Of a stretch of 23,419 nt of DNA, positions 22,710 to 23,419 are shown piece by piece. The translations under genes and the position numbers were made by a program. Numbering within the stretch: the stretch's first letter is position 1; each line of letters starts with the position of its first letter. The notes under the pieces are model-generated. The model did not search any database, was not told the DNA's origin, and worked only from the letters and a program-made list of their open reading frames with translations. Source of the stretch: Leucobacter sp. UBA1945 (GTDB taxonomy: Bacteria > Actinomycetota > Actinomycetes > Actinomycetales > Microbacteriaceae); assembly GCA_002336855.1 (NCBI GenBank), contig DDEV01000032.1, positions 2,849-26,267 of the forward strand, written 5' to 3'.

Positions 22710-23180
22710 ATGGTTCGGAAGTCGCTTCGACCGCTCGCGATAGCGGGAGTCGTCTGTGCGTCGTTGCTGATTCCGCCGATCACGATCGCGAGCCCGTTTG
22801 TTGCGGTGCACTACATCAACAACTGGACGGCCATCGGATATGCGCAGGATGTGCGAAAACTACCGCTGCCTGAAGACACCGAGGTACTCGATTCTCAATG
22901 GGCCGCTCAACGGTTCGCCCCGGCTGGAAACGGGATGCAATACCGTGGTGCGATTCTGATTCGGAGTTCTCTGAGTTTGGAAGAGCTAGCGGCGCATTAC
23001 GAGCAGGTCTCTGAAGACACTAGCGCTGCCATTGGCGTCAGCCCGGCAGCGCGCATCGATCGCCGCATGCTGCCGTTTGCCGACAGATTCGATCTCGCAC
23101 AACCCGACCTGTATGTGGTGATCAAATATGGCACGCCGTCGCCAGGATCGTTTCTCGAACTCGACCTCCGTGGGCACTGA
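22710..23180 (+). CDS. Hypothetical exported or membrane-anchored protein
   Basis: This 156-aa protein has a basic N-terminus (MVRKSLRP) and one hydrophobic segment (about 8-33, LAIAGVVCASLLIPPITIASPFVAV), so it is exported with a signal anchor or cleaved signal. The rest (TEVLDSQWAAQRFAPAGNGMQYRGAILIRSSLSLEELAAHYEQ, ending FLELDLRGH) looks like a small alpha/beta domain; no family is recognised. It resembles in style the small lipoprotein-like domain of the 7895 gene (a residue stretch with an LAAHYEQ/ALWDSI helix after a beta strand), but I cannot establish homology. It is divergent from the lipoprotein at 22218-22622 and shares its AT-richer codon use. Confidence 0.7.
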   Translation: MVRKSLRPLAIAGVVCASLLIPPITIASPFVAVHYINNWTAIGYAQDVRKLPLPEDTEVLDSQWAAQRFAPAGNGMQYRGAILIRSSLSLEELAAHYEQVSEDTSAAIGVSPAARIDRRMLPFADRFDLAQPDLYVVIKYGTPSPGSFLELDLRGH

Positions 23181-23202
23181 ATCCGAAGTCGTTCTGTTCG
23201 TC

Positions 23203-23238
23203 GCGCAGTAGTTCGTCTCGGGGTCAGCCCCCGCGCGC
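23203..23238 (+). repeat. Right direct repeat of the uppS-ruvC islet
   Basis: GCGCAGTAG (23203-23211), TCG, and GGGTCAGCCCCCGCGCGC (23221-23238). The 18-mer includes the ruvC stop and last codons, so the right copy is the native ruvC end and the left copy contains the native uppS end. Confidence 0.75.
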
Positions 23239-23419
23239 CCCCCGGCGCCTACCCTGCTTCTGCTCGGCCTCGCGCCACGCCCGCTGAGCGGGCGTCTCGC
23301 CGCCCGCAGCAGACCTCGAGGCCGGAGTCCCGGCCGCGTTCTCGGTCTGCCGTCTGGCCGTGCCGCCCCGGCCGAGGTGCCAGGCGTGCGTGATCGCGAG
23401 CGCCAGCGCGTCGGCGGCA
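23224..23419 (-). CDS. ruvC: Holliday junction resolvase RuvC, C-terminal fragment (cut by window edge)
   Basis: On the minus strand an open frame from the window edge to TGA at 23224-23226 reads AADALALAITHAWHLGRGG and continues as a basic, Gly/Arg-rich tail ending GRRRGARGG. AADALALAI is the conserved C-terminal RuvC motif (the final catalytic Asp region), which supports RuvC, an endonuclease that resolves Holliday junctions. The fragment has 64 residues, no start in the window, and an unusually long tail after the catalytic motif. It converges on uppS. Confidence 0.88.
   Translation of the reverse strand, partial: AADALALAITHAWHLGRGGTARRQTENAAGTPASRSAAGGETPAQRAWREAEQKQGRRRGARGG

Noticed and set aside
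1..23419. CRISPR array, prophage, toxin-antitoxin or defence island
   Set aside because: No regularly spaced identical repeats, cas, integrase, transposase or phage structural genes are seen; the dgt-dnaG repeats are contiguous, not spacer-separated.

Overview
The window is high-GC chromosomal DNA from an actinobacterium, most likely a member of Microbacteriaceae (Leucobacter-like). The grounds are the gene orders pyrR-pyrB-pyrC-(membrane protein)-carA-carB, tig-clpP1-clpP2-clpX, recO-uppS and dusB-dgt-dnaG, a SGSLHVGH-type ValS, a Lys/Ala-rich tail on trigger factor, and GTG/TTG or apparently leaderless starts. The genus is an inference. Nearly all of the window is core housekeeping sequence.

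Layout. 1-4821 (minus): the pyrimidine operon, reading pyrR, pyrB, pyrC, a small membrane protein, carA and carB (cut by the window edge). Genes overlap by 4-8 bp or are 3 bp apart. A PyrR-binding RNA hairpin in the short leader covers the pyrR ribosome binding site. 4990-8392 (plus): valS, a 92-aa protein with a poly-Asp tail, and a lipoprotein. 8423-12770 (minus): clpX, clpP2, clpP1 and tig, i.e. ribosome-associated folding next to Clp proteolysis, with a candidate ClgR operator before clpP1. 12833-12907: tRNA-Pro. 12998-14494 (minus): an amino-acid permease. 14600-15110: a complex RNA region with tRNA-Gly, tRNA-Asn, three terminator hairpins and an unassigned highly structured element bounded by inverted repeats that resemble the tRNA-Gly 3' end. 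15168-20578 (minus): a lone Opp/Dpp-type ABC ATPase, dnaG, dgt and dusB, with three ~60-bp tandem repeats between dgt and dnaG. 20647-22186 (plus): recO and uppS. 22216-23200: a ~1-kb AT-richer islet with two divergent exported-protein genes, flanked by direct repeats of the uppS/ruvC junction. 23224-end (minus): the ruvC C-terminus.

Working together: CarAB, PyrB and PyrC make carbamoyl phosphate and carry it to dihydroorotate under PyrR control. Tig folds nascent chains while ClpX with ClpP1P2 degrades proteins. DnaG primes replication, Dgt lowers dNTP pools, RecO and RuvC serve recombination, and UppS makes the cell-wall lipid carrier.

No CRISPR array, transposase, integrase, phage gene or obvious defence system is visible. 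The best candidates for something undescribed are the structured element at 14611-14844, the dgt-dnaG tandem repeats, and the uppS-ruvC islet.
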